64,000 bases of DNA from Candidatus Babeliaceae bacterium (GTDB taxonomy: Bacteria; Babelota; Babeliae; Babelales; Babelaceae): NCBI GenBank assembly GCA_019744895.1, contig JAIETV010000003.1, positions 31,489-95,488 of the forward strand, given 5' to 3'. Positions 27,696 through 36,118 of the stretch are shown here, in pieces (position 1 is the stretch's first letter; each line of letters begins with the position of its first letter). The notes below the pieces were generated by a model. It saw nothing but the letters and a program-made list of their open reading frames with translations, had not been told where the DNA came from and ran no database searches. The translations under genes and the position numbers were made by a program.

Positions 27696-29028
27696 AAAAA
27701 GCTCGTACCCCTTTTTGAATTTCTGGCATCAACCACATAAGCCCGTAGAGGTTACTTATAATAAGAGCCGCATTAACAACATCTATAGCATTCCACAATA
27801 TGCGCACTTCAACAAGCGCACCAAAAAGTGCCATGAAACAAAAAATGAGACTATACCAGAAAAGGTATTTTCCGCCTGTTAAGAACGACCAACATTGACG
27901 ACCAATATACGCATAAGCGATTACACAACCAATACCAAACATCATGGCAAGAATATTAACTATCCAGCCGCCAAAAGAACCGAATGTCGTTTCATAGGCT
28001 TGAATGGTCATTCTAATATCACCAAATTCACTCTGCCATGCACCCGTTGCAACAAAAAGCCACATCAAAAGAAAGCAGACGCCAAAATTACTAATCGACG
28101 TAGTTGCAAGCGATATAATCCCGCTACGAACAGGGCTTGAAGTGCCTGTTGTACCAAAAATAATTCCGGAGGTTCCGACGCCAACCTCTGTAGCATTAAT
28201 TGAACGAGCAAGGCCAAAGCGCAATGCCGACTGCATGGTATAGCCGATAAGAGCTCCTCGCGCAGCATGAAGCGTAAAGGCATGCTGAGTCATAATAACA
28301 AGTGCGCCCCAAAGTGAATTAATATTAGTGAATAAAACCAACAGTGTTGCAACAAAAAAAAGTCCTACTTTTATTGGTGTTATTGCATCAGAAACCTTTA
28401 TGATGCGCTGGGCACCCCCGACCATGATATAGAGTAAAAATAAAAACATTACTGCTGCAATGGCATAAATATTCCATGCAGTCATTTTTTCTAAGCCCAA
28501 AGCAATAGAATTGCATTGCATAGCATTACCGGTAACAAAAGTTAACATCAAACAAAAAAAAGCATAAAAATACGGCAGCCATGACCCACCTGGCACGCGA
28601 GCAAGATAGACCATAGGGCCACCACGCATTAAGCCACCCGCCTGCTTTTCTGTGAATGCGGTACTTGCATATACTTCAGCAAAACGAATTGCCATCAAGA
28701 AAAACCCGAGAAAAAAGATCCAAAATCCTGCGCCTGGCCCGCCGCTATACATAGCGGTTGCCATACCCGCAAGACTTCCGTTGCCCAAAGATGCACTTAG
28801 CGCATTAATAAACGCCTGAAATGGCGTAATATAGTTTTCGCGGGCTTCAGCTTGAGCACTTTCTGCTTTTAACAAATACTGCCATGACCGCATAAAATAT
28901 CTAAATTGAATACCACCAAAAGCAAACGTCATAATAAAGCTAACACCCATGATGCTAATAATAAGAGGCCAGCCCCATAAAAAACCGCCTAAATTTTTAA
29001 TCAATTCATCTAACTCTACATAAGTCAT
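27670..29028 (-). CDS. AGCS-family sodium/amino-acid symporter
   Basis: 452 residues, about 10-11 membrane segments. INALSASLGNGSLAGMA and GGPGAGFWIFFLGF match the AGCS (sodium:alanine/glycine symporter) signature. Sequence along its whole length parallels the N-terminal half of the fusion gene that follows (FLWGWPLIISIM, MRGGPMVYLARVPGG, VGTSGIIFGTTG), so the pair arose by tandem duplication. Its 3' end overlaps the fusion start by 26 bases, implying coupled translation. The likely role is Na+-driven import of alanine, glycine or D-alanine; the substrate is not determinable here. Confidence 0.95.
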   Translation of the reverse strand: MTYVELDELIKNLGGFLWGWPLIISIMGVSFIMTFAFGGIQFRYFMRSWQYLLKAESAQAEARENYITPFQAFINALSASLGNGSLAGMATAMYSGGPGAGFWIFFLGFFLMAIRFAEVYASTAFTEKQAGGLMRGGPMVYLARVPGGSWLPYFYAFFCLMLTFVTGNAMQCNSIALGLEKMTAWNIYAIAAVMFLFLLYIMVGGAQRIIKVSDAITPIKVGLFFVATLLVLFTNINSLWGALVIMTQHAFTLHAARGALIGYTMQSALRFGLARSINATEVGVGTSGIIFGTTGTSSPVRSGIISLATTSISNFGVCFLLMWLFVATGAWQSEFGDIRMTIQAYETTFGSFGGWIVNILAMMFGIGCVIAYAYIGRQCWSFLTGGKYLFWYSLIFCFMALFGALVEVRILWNAIDVVNAALIISNLYGLMWLMPEIQKGVRAFYVHDRKRN

Positions 29029-29125
29029 GCTAATCTCCTATACCTTTGTATCTCTTTAAGATACACTCTATTTAAACGATTTTGGTAACAAGTACCATAA
29101 GTTTTAATTATAGAAGAATACCGCT

Positions 29126-29563
29126 ATGTTGACAAACAAACCTCTTAATCTGCCAGCTGGAAAAATTGCTGCTCTTGATTTGGGCGACCAATGGGTCGGC
29201 ATCGCATTATCTGACAGCACACGTACATTGGCAAAACCATTTACCACCATAACGTTTCACGAGTATTTGCCGGCTTTAAGAAAATTCATTGAAGAACAAA
29301 AGCCTGCAGCTATTGTTATTGGGTACCCAAAGACGATGCGTGGCACAGAAAGCGATCAGACAAAAAAAGTGATCGCACTTCATGAAGACCTTCAGAAGGA
29401 GTTTCCTGAAACTCTATTTGTTTTGTGGGACGAGCGCTTAAGCAGCAAGCGCGCACAAAGCGCTAGCCCGGCTCGCACTAAAGAAGAAAAATTAAAATCA
29501 CATGCTATTGCAGCAGCTTTTATCCTGGATTCGTATTTACAATTTTTGAGCTATCATGCATAA
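29126..29563 (+). CDS. ruvX: RuvX/YqgF RNase H-fold nuclease
   Basis: 145 residues, normal family length. Motifs are visible: AALDLGDQWVGIALSD (first catalytic Asp), AIVIGYPKTMRGTES (Gly-rich loop), and VLWDERLSSKRA (second acidic motif) near the C-terminus, then a late conserved HAIAAAFILDSYL. YqgF has been linked to 16S rRNA 5' processing and to Holliday-junction cleavage. The stop overlaps the following exported-protein gene by 8 bases. Confidence 0.93.
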   Translation: MLTNKPLNLPAGKIAALDLGDQWVGIALSDSTRTLAKPFTTITFHEYLPALRKFIEEQKPAAIVIGYPKTMRGTESDQTKKVIALHEDLQKEFPETLFVLWDERLSSKRAQSASPARTKEEKLKSHAIAAAFILDSYLQFLSYHA

Positions 29564-30002
29564 ATTTTTTTTAACCCGTCTATCACTAATTATTACAATA
29601 GTAATTGCATCATCAAGTTTTTTTATTAACTGCATGGAAAAAAGTAGGGAAGCAGATCGTAAAAGTAAATATAGAACAAAGTGTTATCAAGAATTTTGCA
29701 AAATAAAAAACCCTGAAGCTTTCCAAAAAATTTTAAAGGAAACGGGTGTTGATCAGCAAGATCTGCAACACGCTTTTAGGCTTTATGCCATAAACTGCAG
29801 CGGTAAACTTCCTATAACTAAAGAACGCATAATTCAATTGGCTGAAAGATATCGAGAAATACTTGCTTATGATCAAAAAAGAAAAGAAAAGTCTCGAGCA
29901 GCGCCTAAACGCGCCACCTCCAACGAGATCCAAGAGCCTGACGTTGGTAAAACGTCTAGGCCTCAAACTGATAAAATGAGTGTCCCTTATCTGTTAAATT
30001 AA
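29556..30002 (+). CDS. exported protein with one copy of an unnamed ~60-residue repeat
   Basis: 148 residues. The signal segment (FLTRLSLIITIVIASS) ends near FFINC; the Cys lacks a canonical lipobox. One repeat unit occupies about residues 46-106, recognised by KETGVDQQDLQHAFRLY then GKLPITKERIIQLAERY, the same pattern found three to four times in the 30782 gene and once at 46308. The C-terminal PQTDKMSVPYLLN matches the C-terminal PQTNKMQINYLLN of the next gene, so all three adjacent genes are related. Function unknown; translationally overlaps ruvX. Confidence 0.72.
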   Translation: MHKFFLTRLSLIITIVIASSSFFINCMEKSREADRKSKYRTKCYQEFCKIKNPEAFQKILKETGVDQQDLQHAFRLYAINCSGKLPITKERIIQLAERYREILAYDQKRKEKSRAAPKRATSNEIQEPDVGKTSRPQTDKMSVPYLLN

Positions 30003-30045
30003 ATTCAACTATCACCCCATGTCGTTAAATTATTTTTAAAAGCAG

Positions 30046-30225
30046 CTAAAAAATACAACTTATCGACAATAAATTTCTGAGTTAGATAGAATACTATTTA
30101 GAAAAAAGTATATATTATTATATTTAAAAAAAAAGATATCATGGTAGGATACTCTATAAAACGTATATACTCAACTGCACTGCTTGCAATAACTATGGCC
30201 CCTTTATTACTCACGTGCAGTGAAG
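30046..30225 (+). repeat. duplicated promoter/leader/signal-peptide segment, copy 1
   Basis: About 180 bases nearly identical to 30687-30866. It covers the promoter, the untranslated leader and the first 28 codons of the gene at 30141. Differences are scattered and few, so the copy event is recent, while the rest of the two proteins is unrelated in length and content. Confidence 0.85.
30063..30092 (+). promoter_or_regulatory. promoter of the 30141 gene
   Basis: TCGACA (30063-30068) and TAGAAT (30087-30092), 18-bp spacer, preserved in the second copy as TTGACA/TAGAAT. Confidence 0.5.
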
Positions 30226-30644
30226 CGTCTCCCTTTGATGGACTAGATAAACTAGATGATGATGCTATGCAAGGCTCTTCATCCACTGCAGGATCATCTT
30301 CAGCTCAGCAAGAATTACCTGATTATTATGATGACGATGAGATTACCGTTGCAAAAGCTCTACTGGAATTTAGAAACATATCAAAGGTAGCTCAAAAAGA
30401 TTATCGTAAACGCTATGAAAAATTATTGAATCTAGCTAAAAAAAACGAAGAAAGAATTAAAATTGCTGAAATAAAATTTGTTCAAGATCGATTGCGTGAA
30501 GCTACTGAAAACCGTCGCGAGTATGAAAGAGCTAGAAAAGAAAGATATCGTAAAAAGGTTCGTGAGGCTCGTCAGGTAGCTTTTGCTAGAGCAGTATCTA
30601 CGCCTCAAACTAATAAAATGCAAATCAATTATCTATTAAATTAA
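30141..30644 (+). CDS. exported charged helical protein, member of local family
   Basis: 167 residues. The signal segment MVGYSIKRIYSTALLAIT is shared almost exactly with the 30782 gene, followed by PLLLTCSE. An acidic Ser/Asp-rich linker (residues 30-70) leads into a strongly basic helical region (KKNEERIKIAEIKFVQDR and RRE/RKERYRKKVREARQ) likely to be coiled coil or nucleic-acid binding by charge. It lacks the repeat unit of its neighbours but keeps the C-terminal PQTxKMxxxYLLN. It looks like a hybrid of leader, tail and a different middle. Confidence 0.72.
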   Translation: MVGYSIKRIYSTALLAITMAPLLLTCSEASPFDGLDKLDDDAMQGSSSTAGSSSAQQELPDYYDDDEITVAKALLEFRNISKVAQKDYRKRYEKLLNLAKKNEERIKIAEIKFVQDRLREATENRREYERARKERYRKKVREARQVAFARAVSTPQTNKMQINYLLN

Positions 30645-30686
30645 ATTAAAATTTAAATCAATTTTGTAGCGTATTTTTATTATGGC

Positions 30687-30866
30687 TTAAAAAATTACAA
30701 TATATTGACAGTGAATTTCTGAGTTAAATAGAATACTATTTAGAAAAAAGTATAGATTATTATATTTAAAAAAAGGATATCATGGTAGGTTACTCTATAA
30801 AACGTATATACTCAACTGCACTGCTTGCAATAACTATAGCGCCTTTATTACTCATGTGCGGTGAAG
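30687..30866 (+). repeat. duplicated promoter/leader/signal-peptide segment, copy 2
   Basis: Partner of 30046-30225; precedes and begins the 30782 gene. Confidence 0.85.
30705..30734 (+). promoter_or_regulatory. promoter of the 30782 gene
   Basis: TTGACA (30705-30710) and TAGAAT (30729-30734) with an 18-bp spacer; AAGGATATC serves as ribosome site before ATG 30782. Confidence 0.6.
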
Positions 30867-31885
30867 TGCCTTACGCTGATATGCAAGATGAATATGCTAT
30901 GCAAGGCTCTTCATCAACTGTAGAACCATCTTCAGATCAAGAAGAACTGCATGATGCTGATACGGAAATAATTGGAGCTGCAAACGTTCTACTGGGATTT
31001 AAAGGCACGTCAGTCGAAACTATAGCCCAACAAAGGGGCTTATCTGATCAAACAGTGGCTCAAGCAGTTTTATATATATCAGAAAACCCCGAAACACCAC
31101 TACCCTCAACGAATGTATCATATACGGCAGAGCAAATTACGCAAGCGGCTAGAAATTGGGTTGAAAGAAAAGCTATAAGAGTTCAGCAACTTGCTCAATT
31201 AGATAAAAATAAAATCTTACGCGATACAGGTGTTAGTAAAAAAGAGCTAGATCAAGCGTTCGCTTATTATCGTCATTATTCTGCAGGCGCGCTCCCTACT
31301 ACACGTAAACGAATACAAGAGCTTGCTAGAATGTATCAGAATAAATTGCAAAGACACAAAAATTACCTAGCACGTAATAAAGCAGAATTTGCCAAGATAG
31401 ATACAGAAGAAAAAATAAAAGAAATCGCGCAGCGTGAGGGAGTAGATGAAAAAATAGTTAGAAAAGCGTTTATTCAGTATCGTAGAAATTCTGGTGGCGA
31501 GCCCCCTATAACACGTGAACGGATACAAGAGCTTGCTAGAATGTATGATGAAGATCTTGCCCTGCATAGCGAAAGACGTAAGTTCAATAAAGCAGATTTT
31601 GCCAAAATAGATACCCCTCAAGAAAGACAAGCCATAGCTGAGCGTGAAGGGATATCTCTACAAGAGGTTGAAAAAGCATTTGCGTATTATCGTATTTATC
31701 CTAATGGTCCGCTTCCTACTACACGTGAACGGATACAAGAGCTTGCCAAAAAACGTGATGAGTATCTTAACAAAAATCGTGAAGCTCAAAGACTATCCCG
31801 GCAAAGAAAAAGACTTGCGGGTAAAGCTTCAACACGCGCAGGCAATTCAGCGCCAAAAACTATGAGCAACTCTGATAACACATGA
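30782..31885 (+). CDS. exported protein with tandem ~60-residue repeats
   Basis: 367 residues. The signal segment is MVGYSIKRIYSTALLAIT, then an acidic Ser-rich linker to about residue 65. Three clear repeats follow at about 137-192, 201-262 and 271-329, with a diverged copy at 74-128. Each unit reads roughly A-x-F-x-K-I-D, then REGVSxxEVxKAFxxYR, a short G-x-x-P loop, and LPTTRERIQELAxxY. Units are predicted to be three helices with a conserved turn. The tail (KNREAQRLSRQRKRLAGK) is basic. No Pfam family that I know matches. Repeat-built exported proteins commonly act as binding scaffolds; that is inference. Confidence 0.78.
   Translation: MVGYSIKRIYSTALLAITIAPLLLMCGEVPYADMQDEYAMQGSSSTVEPSSDQEELHDADTEIIGAANVLLGFKGTSVETIAQQRGLSDQTVAQAVLYISENPETPLPSTNVSYTAEQITQAARNWVERKAIRVQQLAQLDKNKILRDTGVSKKELDQAFAYYRHYSAGALPTTRKRIQELARMYQNKLQRHKNYLARNKAEFAKIDTEEKIKEIAQREGVDEKIVRKAFIQYRRNSGGEPPITRERIQELARMYDEDLALHSERRKFNKADFAKIDTPQERQAIAEREGISLQEVEKAFAYYRIYPNGPLPTTRERIQELAKKRDEYLNKNREAQRLSRQRKRLAGKASTRAGNSAPKTMSNSDNT
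31190..31769 (+). repeat. three tandem coding repeats, ~190-200 bp period
   Basis: DNA-level repeats encode the three units; the stretch encoding TRERIQELA recurs with very similar codons near 31300, 31510 and 31725, indicating recent internal duplication. Confidence 0.75.
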
Positions 31886-31987
31886 TGCACAAAACTTTGA
31901 GCTCTTGTCTTTCAAATGGCACGAATACGTTAACAATTTAAAAAATAGCCCTAAACCCCACCTATACGAGGCTTTATTTTTTAATAA

Positions 31988-32017
31988 TTGACAAATTACA
32001 ACTCTTTCAAGTAAGAT
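31988..32017 (+). promoter_or_regulatory. strong sigma-70-type promoter
   Basis: TTGACA (31988-31993) and TAAGAT (32012-32017), 18-bp spacer, 22 bp before the zinc-ribbon ATG. Confidence 0.65.
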
Positions 32018-32038
32018 CTTTTGTAGAAGGAGATACGT

Positions 32039-32218
32039 ATGAAGTGTTCAAAATGTAATGGGCTCATGGTAGTCCAATCATTTTTCGATCATTTTTTAAA
32101 CTTTGATGGCTGGAAATGCCTTAATTGTGGAAAAATAATGGTCAAAAAAGAAAAAACCATTGAGTTCGACGCATTTAGTATTTTCTATCAACAACAGAAA
32201 AATAGTAGTAAAAATTAG
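32039..32218 (+). CDS. 59-residue zinc-ribbon protein
   Basis: An excellent ribosome site (AGAAGGAGATACGT) precedes ATG 32039. CSKC near the N-terminus and CLNC at about residues 27-30 form a two-knuckle zinc ribbon (CxxC-N20-CxxC). The rest is short and partly basic. Such mini-ribbons are often nucleic-acid or protein adaptors; no specific function can be given. It ends 10 bases before the tsaB start and is probably cotranscribed with it. Confidence 0.72.
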   Translation: MKCSKCNGLMVVQSFFDHFLNFDGWKCLNCGKIMVKKEKTIEFDAFSIFYQQQKNSSKN

Positions 32219-32228
32219 CTCCCATAGC

Positions 32229-32903
32229 ATGCATCATACATCTAGAAAAAACAATACATTTTATCTTGTTGTCAATAGCGGTTACCAAGCAGTAGGTATT
32301 GGTCTTTATTGTGATACCGAAAATGTAAGTACCCTGTCGCTTGATAAAAAGACGGTAAGTGCATTTTTAATGCAGTCAATACTAGAACTCCTACAAGAAC
32401 ATGCTCTTAAATTTTCAGATCTTTCTTTTATAAGCACACACTCAGGCCCAGCACCTTTTACGACTTTACGCGTAGGCATTGCAACGGTAAATGGTATAGG
32501 TTTTGCAACAGGGTTACCCCTTATTGGCATTAATGGCCTTAAAGAACTCAGTAAAGTTTACCCTGAATATACGGTTATCTTGAATGCATTTTGTGATGAC
32601 GTGTATATCGGCAAAAATGGCAAGACTTCTTGTGAAAATATCGATATTTTTTTACAAGAAGAATCTGCTGCAATAACAAAACCTGTTACGTATATCGGTA
32701 ATGGCGTTGCCTTGCATTACGAAAAGATAAAAGGCGTCTTGGGAAAAAAAGTGCAACTTATTGGAGATTATCCTTATGAAGCAAACATTGAACTTATCGC
32801 ACAAGCCGCGTACGATGCATGGCAAAAAAAAGAGCGTATAGTTAATCAAGTTATTCCAATATACTTAAAACAATATTCTGCTAAAATAGCACCGTCACCA
32901 TGA
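32229..32903 (+). CDS. tsaB: tRNA threonylcarbamoyladenosine biosynthesis protein TsaB
   Basis: 224 residues from ATG 32229 (MHHTSRKNNTFYLVVNSG); a longer TTG-started frame would overlap the zinc-ribbon gene. TsaB pairs with TsaD and TsaE to make t6A37 in ANN-decoding tRNAs. STHSGPAPFTTLRVGIATV is the family's conserved glycine-rich segment, and the ASKH fold order is as expected. The nucleotide-binding residues of TsaD are absent, as usual for TsaB. It converges with rsmE with a 4-base gap. Confidence 0.88.
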   Translation: MHHTSRKNNTFYLVVNSGYQAVGIGLYCDTENVSTLSLDKKTVSAFLMQSILELLQEHALKFSDLSFISTHSGPAPFTTLRVGIATVNGIGFATGLPLIGINGLKELSKVYPEYTVILNAFCDDVYIGKNGKTSCENIDIFLQEESAAITKPVTYIGNGVALHYEKIKGVLGKKVQLIGDYPYEANIELIAQAAYDAWQKKERIVNQVIPIYLKQYSAKIAPSP

Positions 32904-32907
32904 AAAA

Positions 32908-33669
32908 TTATCTCACTATACCCATGATCAAGCTTGCTGCATCCTTTGCACGCAGAACACTACGCGAAAGCTTTATGGGCATAAAAGAAGTTGATAAAAG
33001 CTCTTTTTCTGCATGGGTGAAATCACCCTCTGGACCGAATGTTATTAAATAATTACTATATGATTTTGCTTTCTGTGAAAGATATTCAAGAATAGGCGTA
33101 CCTTGAGTATCACACCATAATTTCAGACTATCTTTGTAAGCGTCTGCATGTTTGGCAATAAAACTCTCAATCGATAACACACGCTCTTTATTGGGAACAT
33201 GATTAAAGCATGGTATACAAAATTGCTTTGACTGCTCAGCAGCAGATATCGCTATTTTATGAAAACGCGCGAGATCTTTTTCTGAAAGATTTTTGCGACT
33301 TTTTTCAGTTGCTATAAAATAAATGCTTCGTATTTGGTAAACAGTAGCCATATATATAACTTCTTCAAGAGCTTCACGTTCAAGCAAAGGGACTAGTAGA
33401 TCAATTATTGGCGGTCCAAGTTCAATAGCACGTTCACTGCGAATCGCGCAAGTAATATGTTTTTTAGTAATTTCGTTAATGGTACATGCATAAGCAGTTT
33501 TTTGGTTAAATAATATAACATGTTCACCGGCAGTTAAACGCACAACATTGACAATACGATTCATTACCGATGCATCTTTTAAAACAAGTGTTCCCGCATG
33601 CTGATGAATAATAATAGTTTTTGAATCTATAAAAAATGCAAATTCATGCACTTCACTACTTTTTTTCAT
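32908..33669 (-). CDS. rsmE: 16S rRNA m3U1498 methyltransferase
   Basis: 253 residues from ATG 33669. SPOUT-class enzyme methylating U1498 of 16S rRNA. A PUA-like N-terminal domain is followed by the SPOUT domain; TFGPEGDFTHAEKELL holds the SAM-binding GPEGG-like loop (GPEGD here), and LSRSVLRAKDAASLIM is the conserved C-terminal knot segment (family LGxRILRxETA). The reading frame runs 11 codons further upstream, but the extra part overlaps the upstream gene and has no family counterpart. Confidence 0.93.
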   Translation of the reverse strand: MKKSSEVHEFAFFIDSKTIIIHQHAGTLVLKDASVMNRIVNVVRLTAGEHVILFNQKTAYACTINEITKKHITCAIRSERAIELGPPIIDLLVPLLEREALEEVIYMATVYQIRSIYFIATEKSRKNLSEKDLARFHKIAISAAEQSKQFCIPCFNHVPNKERVLSIESFIAKHADAYKDSLKLWCDTQGTPILEYLSQKAKSYSNYLITFGPEGDFTHAEKELLSTSFMPIKLSRSVLRAKDAASLIMGIVR

Positions 33670-34039
33670 GGAACAAACCCTGTAAATAACTTTGGGCGTC
33701 AAAACAGATGTCAGAAAGATACAAAATCCCCAAAACTGCTTTTATGCCAAGGGCATTTACAAATCTTTGCAAACATGAAAGTATAGCATTTGACTCTTCA
33801 GAGTTTTCTGTTGTAGTGCAGTTCTGTTCATCTTCAAAATCTAATAAAAAGTCAAAATCAGAAAGTGCATCTTCAGTAAAAGCGCAACTCTTTTTTTTTT
33901 CTGAATTTTCTGCCTGATGCTGTTCGATTTCTATAGTACTTTGAACAAAGTTATTATGCACCAGAGGCGCAGCTTGGCGCGGTTGGGCAAAACACATATT
34001 CACCATACTAGAAATAATTACTATATTCTTTTTTTTCAT
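33656..34039 (-). CDS. small exported acidic protein of unknown function
   Basis: 127 residues. A signal peptide (NIVIISSMVNMCFAQP) is followed by an acidic Glu/Asp/Ser-rich middle (DFDFLLDFEDEQ) and a hydrophobic helix near the C-terminus (IKAVLGILYLSDICF). Its 3' end overlaps rsmE by 14 bases. No family is recognised. Confidence 0.65.
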   Translation of the reverse strand: MKKKNIVIISSMVNMCFAQPRQAAPLVHNNFVQSTIEIEQHQAENSEKKKSCAFTEDALSDFDFLLDFEDEQNCTTTENSEESNAILSCLQRFVNALGIKAVLGILYLSDICFDAQSYLQGLFHEKK

Positions 34040-34120
34040 TTTAAAATCTTTCTAAGCTATAAGAAAATAGCGCAGTAGTTAATACGCTCAAAAGCATATC
34101 ACAGTTAAAGGTCCATTTCC

Positions 34121-35596
34121 ATGATACATTCAAAAAAGCCTGTAGGATTGATTATTCTTGACGGTTTTGGCTATCGCAAAGATCTTAAAGATAACGCTAT
34201 TACCCCAAAAACGATGCCCTTCTTCTTTTCGCTCTTAAGAAAATATCCCTGGACAACGCTTGCTGCATCGGGAAACGCAGTCGGGTTACCTGAAGGCATA
34301 CCGGGAAACTCGGCAGTCGGTCATTTTACCCTTGGTGCAGGGAAAATTTTTGAACAGCCGCTCACACAGTTTAGCCGTATGATACATGACGGTACTTTTT
34401 TTGAATTACCGGTTATTAAAAATAATTTTATACAGCTTGCAAAAACAGGCAAGACTCTGCATATTATGGGGCTTATTTCCGATGGCGGCTCGCATAGCAA
34501 AGTTGAACATACACAAGCAGTAATAACTGCGGCAGGTAGATATGGCATTAAAAAAATAGTTATTCATGCGGTACTTGATGGGCGCGATGTCCCTCAAAAA
34601 AGCGCGATGGAATTTTTAGAGCGTATCGAAAAGACTGTTTTTGAGCTACCCGCACAAACAAATGCAGAAATCGGCACTTTGCAGGGACGACTTTATGCTA
34701 TGGACCGCAATGAAAACATAGAGCGCCTTAAGCAAGCTTACCGGGTAATTACGCAAGAAGAACCGCATCCTATTCAAACATGGCAAAATGCGCTGGAAAA
34801 TTATTATGGGCAGGGTTTTTATGATGAAACGATTCCCCCAATGCAACTTATTAAAGATCCAACTATCAAAAATGGCGATGGATTTGTTTTTGTTAATATC
34901 AGGGCAGATAGAAGCCGAGAGCTCTATTTATTATTAAAACATACTAGCAATCTCTCTTTTTTGATCAGTGGTATTGATTACCAAAATGATTCCAATAGCC
35001 TAACTATTTGCACAACGCCAAATACAACAAATACATTGAACGATTATTTAGAAAAACAGACTATTAAAATTTTCTCAATAGCCGAATCAGAAAAATATGC
35101 CCATATAACTTATTTTTTTAATGGTGGACGTGAAAAAAATAGACCAAATGAAACGCGCGTAATTATACAATCTGATAATCCAACAACTTTTGTTCATGAA
35201 CCTGCAATGAAAGCGCGTGAAATTACGCACGCACTTGTGCAAGCGCTTGACCATCATGATGCTGAATTTTATTTAGTTAATTACGCTAACGCTGACATGG
35301 TCGGCCATTCTGGAAACCTTGAAGCAACAAAAAAAGCTGTCGGTGTATTAGATAAACAGCTTAAACGGCTTTATGAAACGTTTGTTATTAAACATCAAGG
35401 CACTCTTTATATAACCGGTGATCATGGAAACGCAGAAGACAAAAAAAATAGTAATCCAGCGCATACCACTAGCCCTGTTTATTTTCTTGTTGTGAGTGAA
35501 CAGCCAATTAATAAAAATATCCTTACAACTATGAAGACGCTCGCTGATGTTAAAGATGTTATTATCAAGAACTCTTTTTATTATTTAGGTAAATGA
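34121..35596 (+). CDS. gpmI: 2,3-bisphosphoglycerate-independent phosphoglycerate mutase
   Basis: 491 residues (usually about 510). Converts 3-phosphoglycerate to 2-phosphoglycerate. Alkaline-phosphatase fold with metal ligands in LIILDGFGYR (Asp), the catalytic Ser in GNSAVGH near residue 63 (GNSEVGH in most), HAVLDGRDVP, and the second metal cluster in NYANADMVGHSG and ITGDHGNAED. It fits with glk and pgi as glycolytic steps. The 3' end overlaps the opposite-strand GNAT gene by 12 bases. Confidence 0.97.
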   Translation: MIHSKKPVGLIILDGFGYRKDLKDNAITPKTMPFFFSLLRKYPWTTLAASGNAVGLPEGIPGNSAVGHFTLGAGKIFEQPLTQFSRMIHDGTFFELPVIKNNFIQLAKTGKTLHIMGLISDGGSHSKVEHTQAVITAAGRYGIKKIVIHAVLDGRDVPQKSAMEFLERIEKTVFELPAQTNAEIGTLQGRLYAMDRNENIERLKQAYRVITQEEPHPIQTWQNALENYYGQGFYDETIPPMQLIKDPTIKNGDGFVFVNIRADRSRELYLLLKHTSNLSFLISGIDYQNDSNSLTICTTPNTTNTLNDYLEKQTIKIFSIAESEKYAHITYFFNGGREKNRPNETRVIIQSDNPTTFVHEPAMKAREITHALVQALDHHDAEFYLVNYANADMVGHSGNLEATKKAVGVLDKQLKRLYETFVIKHQGTLYITGDHGNAEDKKNSNPAHTTSPVYFLVVSEQPINKNILTTMKTLADVKDVIIKNSFYYLGK

Positions 35597-36118
35597 ATAT
35601 TCTAGATGAACATATTTGCCGTCATCATGCGAACGCTTAAAGCCCAGCTTTTCATAAAGAGTAAGAGCGGGAGTATTTATAAGACGGGTAACAATCTCCA
35701 CAGAACGAACACCTTCTTTTTTCATACGTTCTAAGACAGATAAAATCATTTTCTTTGCTATACCTTGACGGTGGTATTTTTCATCAACGTCAACAAATTG
35801 TATTTTACCAAAAAATGGGTATTCATAATAATATGAAATAAAACCTACGGGCTTACCAGCTTTATAATATATATAAAATGTTACCGGTTTTTTTACAAAT
35901 GAATGAATACCTGTATCAAGAGTATCAACTGGATCATACATATACGACTCATCTGCAACCAACCAGAAACGGTCTTGCGCAAAATGCTTTAACATAAATG
36001 ATCTATCCATCTTGGCATCGTAAAGATATAAGCCATCTTTAGTTCTATTAGAATTCCAGCAACCTGTAAGAAACAAAATACTGAAAAATGCAGCCCAAAT
36101 GGTAGGTCTAAAGATCAT
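35585..36118 (-). CDS. GNAT acetyltransferase with lipoprotein signal
   Basis: 177 residues. The N-terminus (TIWAAFFSILFLTGC) ends in a textbook lipobox LTGC, so the protein should be lipidated and held outside the inner membrane. The rest is a GNAT domain: GKPVGFISYYYEYP, then VDEKYHRQGIAKKMI (the acetyl-CoA pyrophosphate loop Q/R-x-x-G-x-A) and NTPALTLYEKLGFKR. GNATs use acetyl-CoA, which is not expected in the periplasm, so a lipidated GNAT is surprising. It overlaps truA by 4 bases (ATGA). Confidence 0.85.
   Translation of the reverse strand: MIFRPTIWAAFFSILFLTGCWNSNRTKDGLYLYDAKMDRSFMLKHFAQDRFWLVADESYMYDPVDTLDTGIHSFVKKPVTFYIYYKAGKPVGFISYYYEYPFFGKIQFVDVDEKYHRQGIAKKMILSVLERMKKEGVRSVEIVTRLINTPALTLYEKLGFKRSHDDGKYVHLEYSFT

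Noticed and set aside
30141..31885. Reading the 30 kb exported proteins as classical lipoproteins
   Set aside because: A Cys follows the hydrophobic segment (LLTC, LLMC), but the -1 Thr or Met breaks the lipobox rule; left as signal-peptide proteins.
31940..31985. Terminator after the repeat-protein gene
   Set aside because: Only a 3- to 4-bp GC stem with a long loop could be paired; too weak to call.
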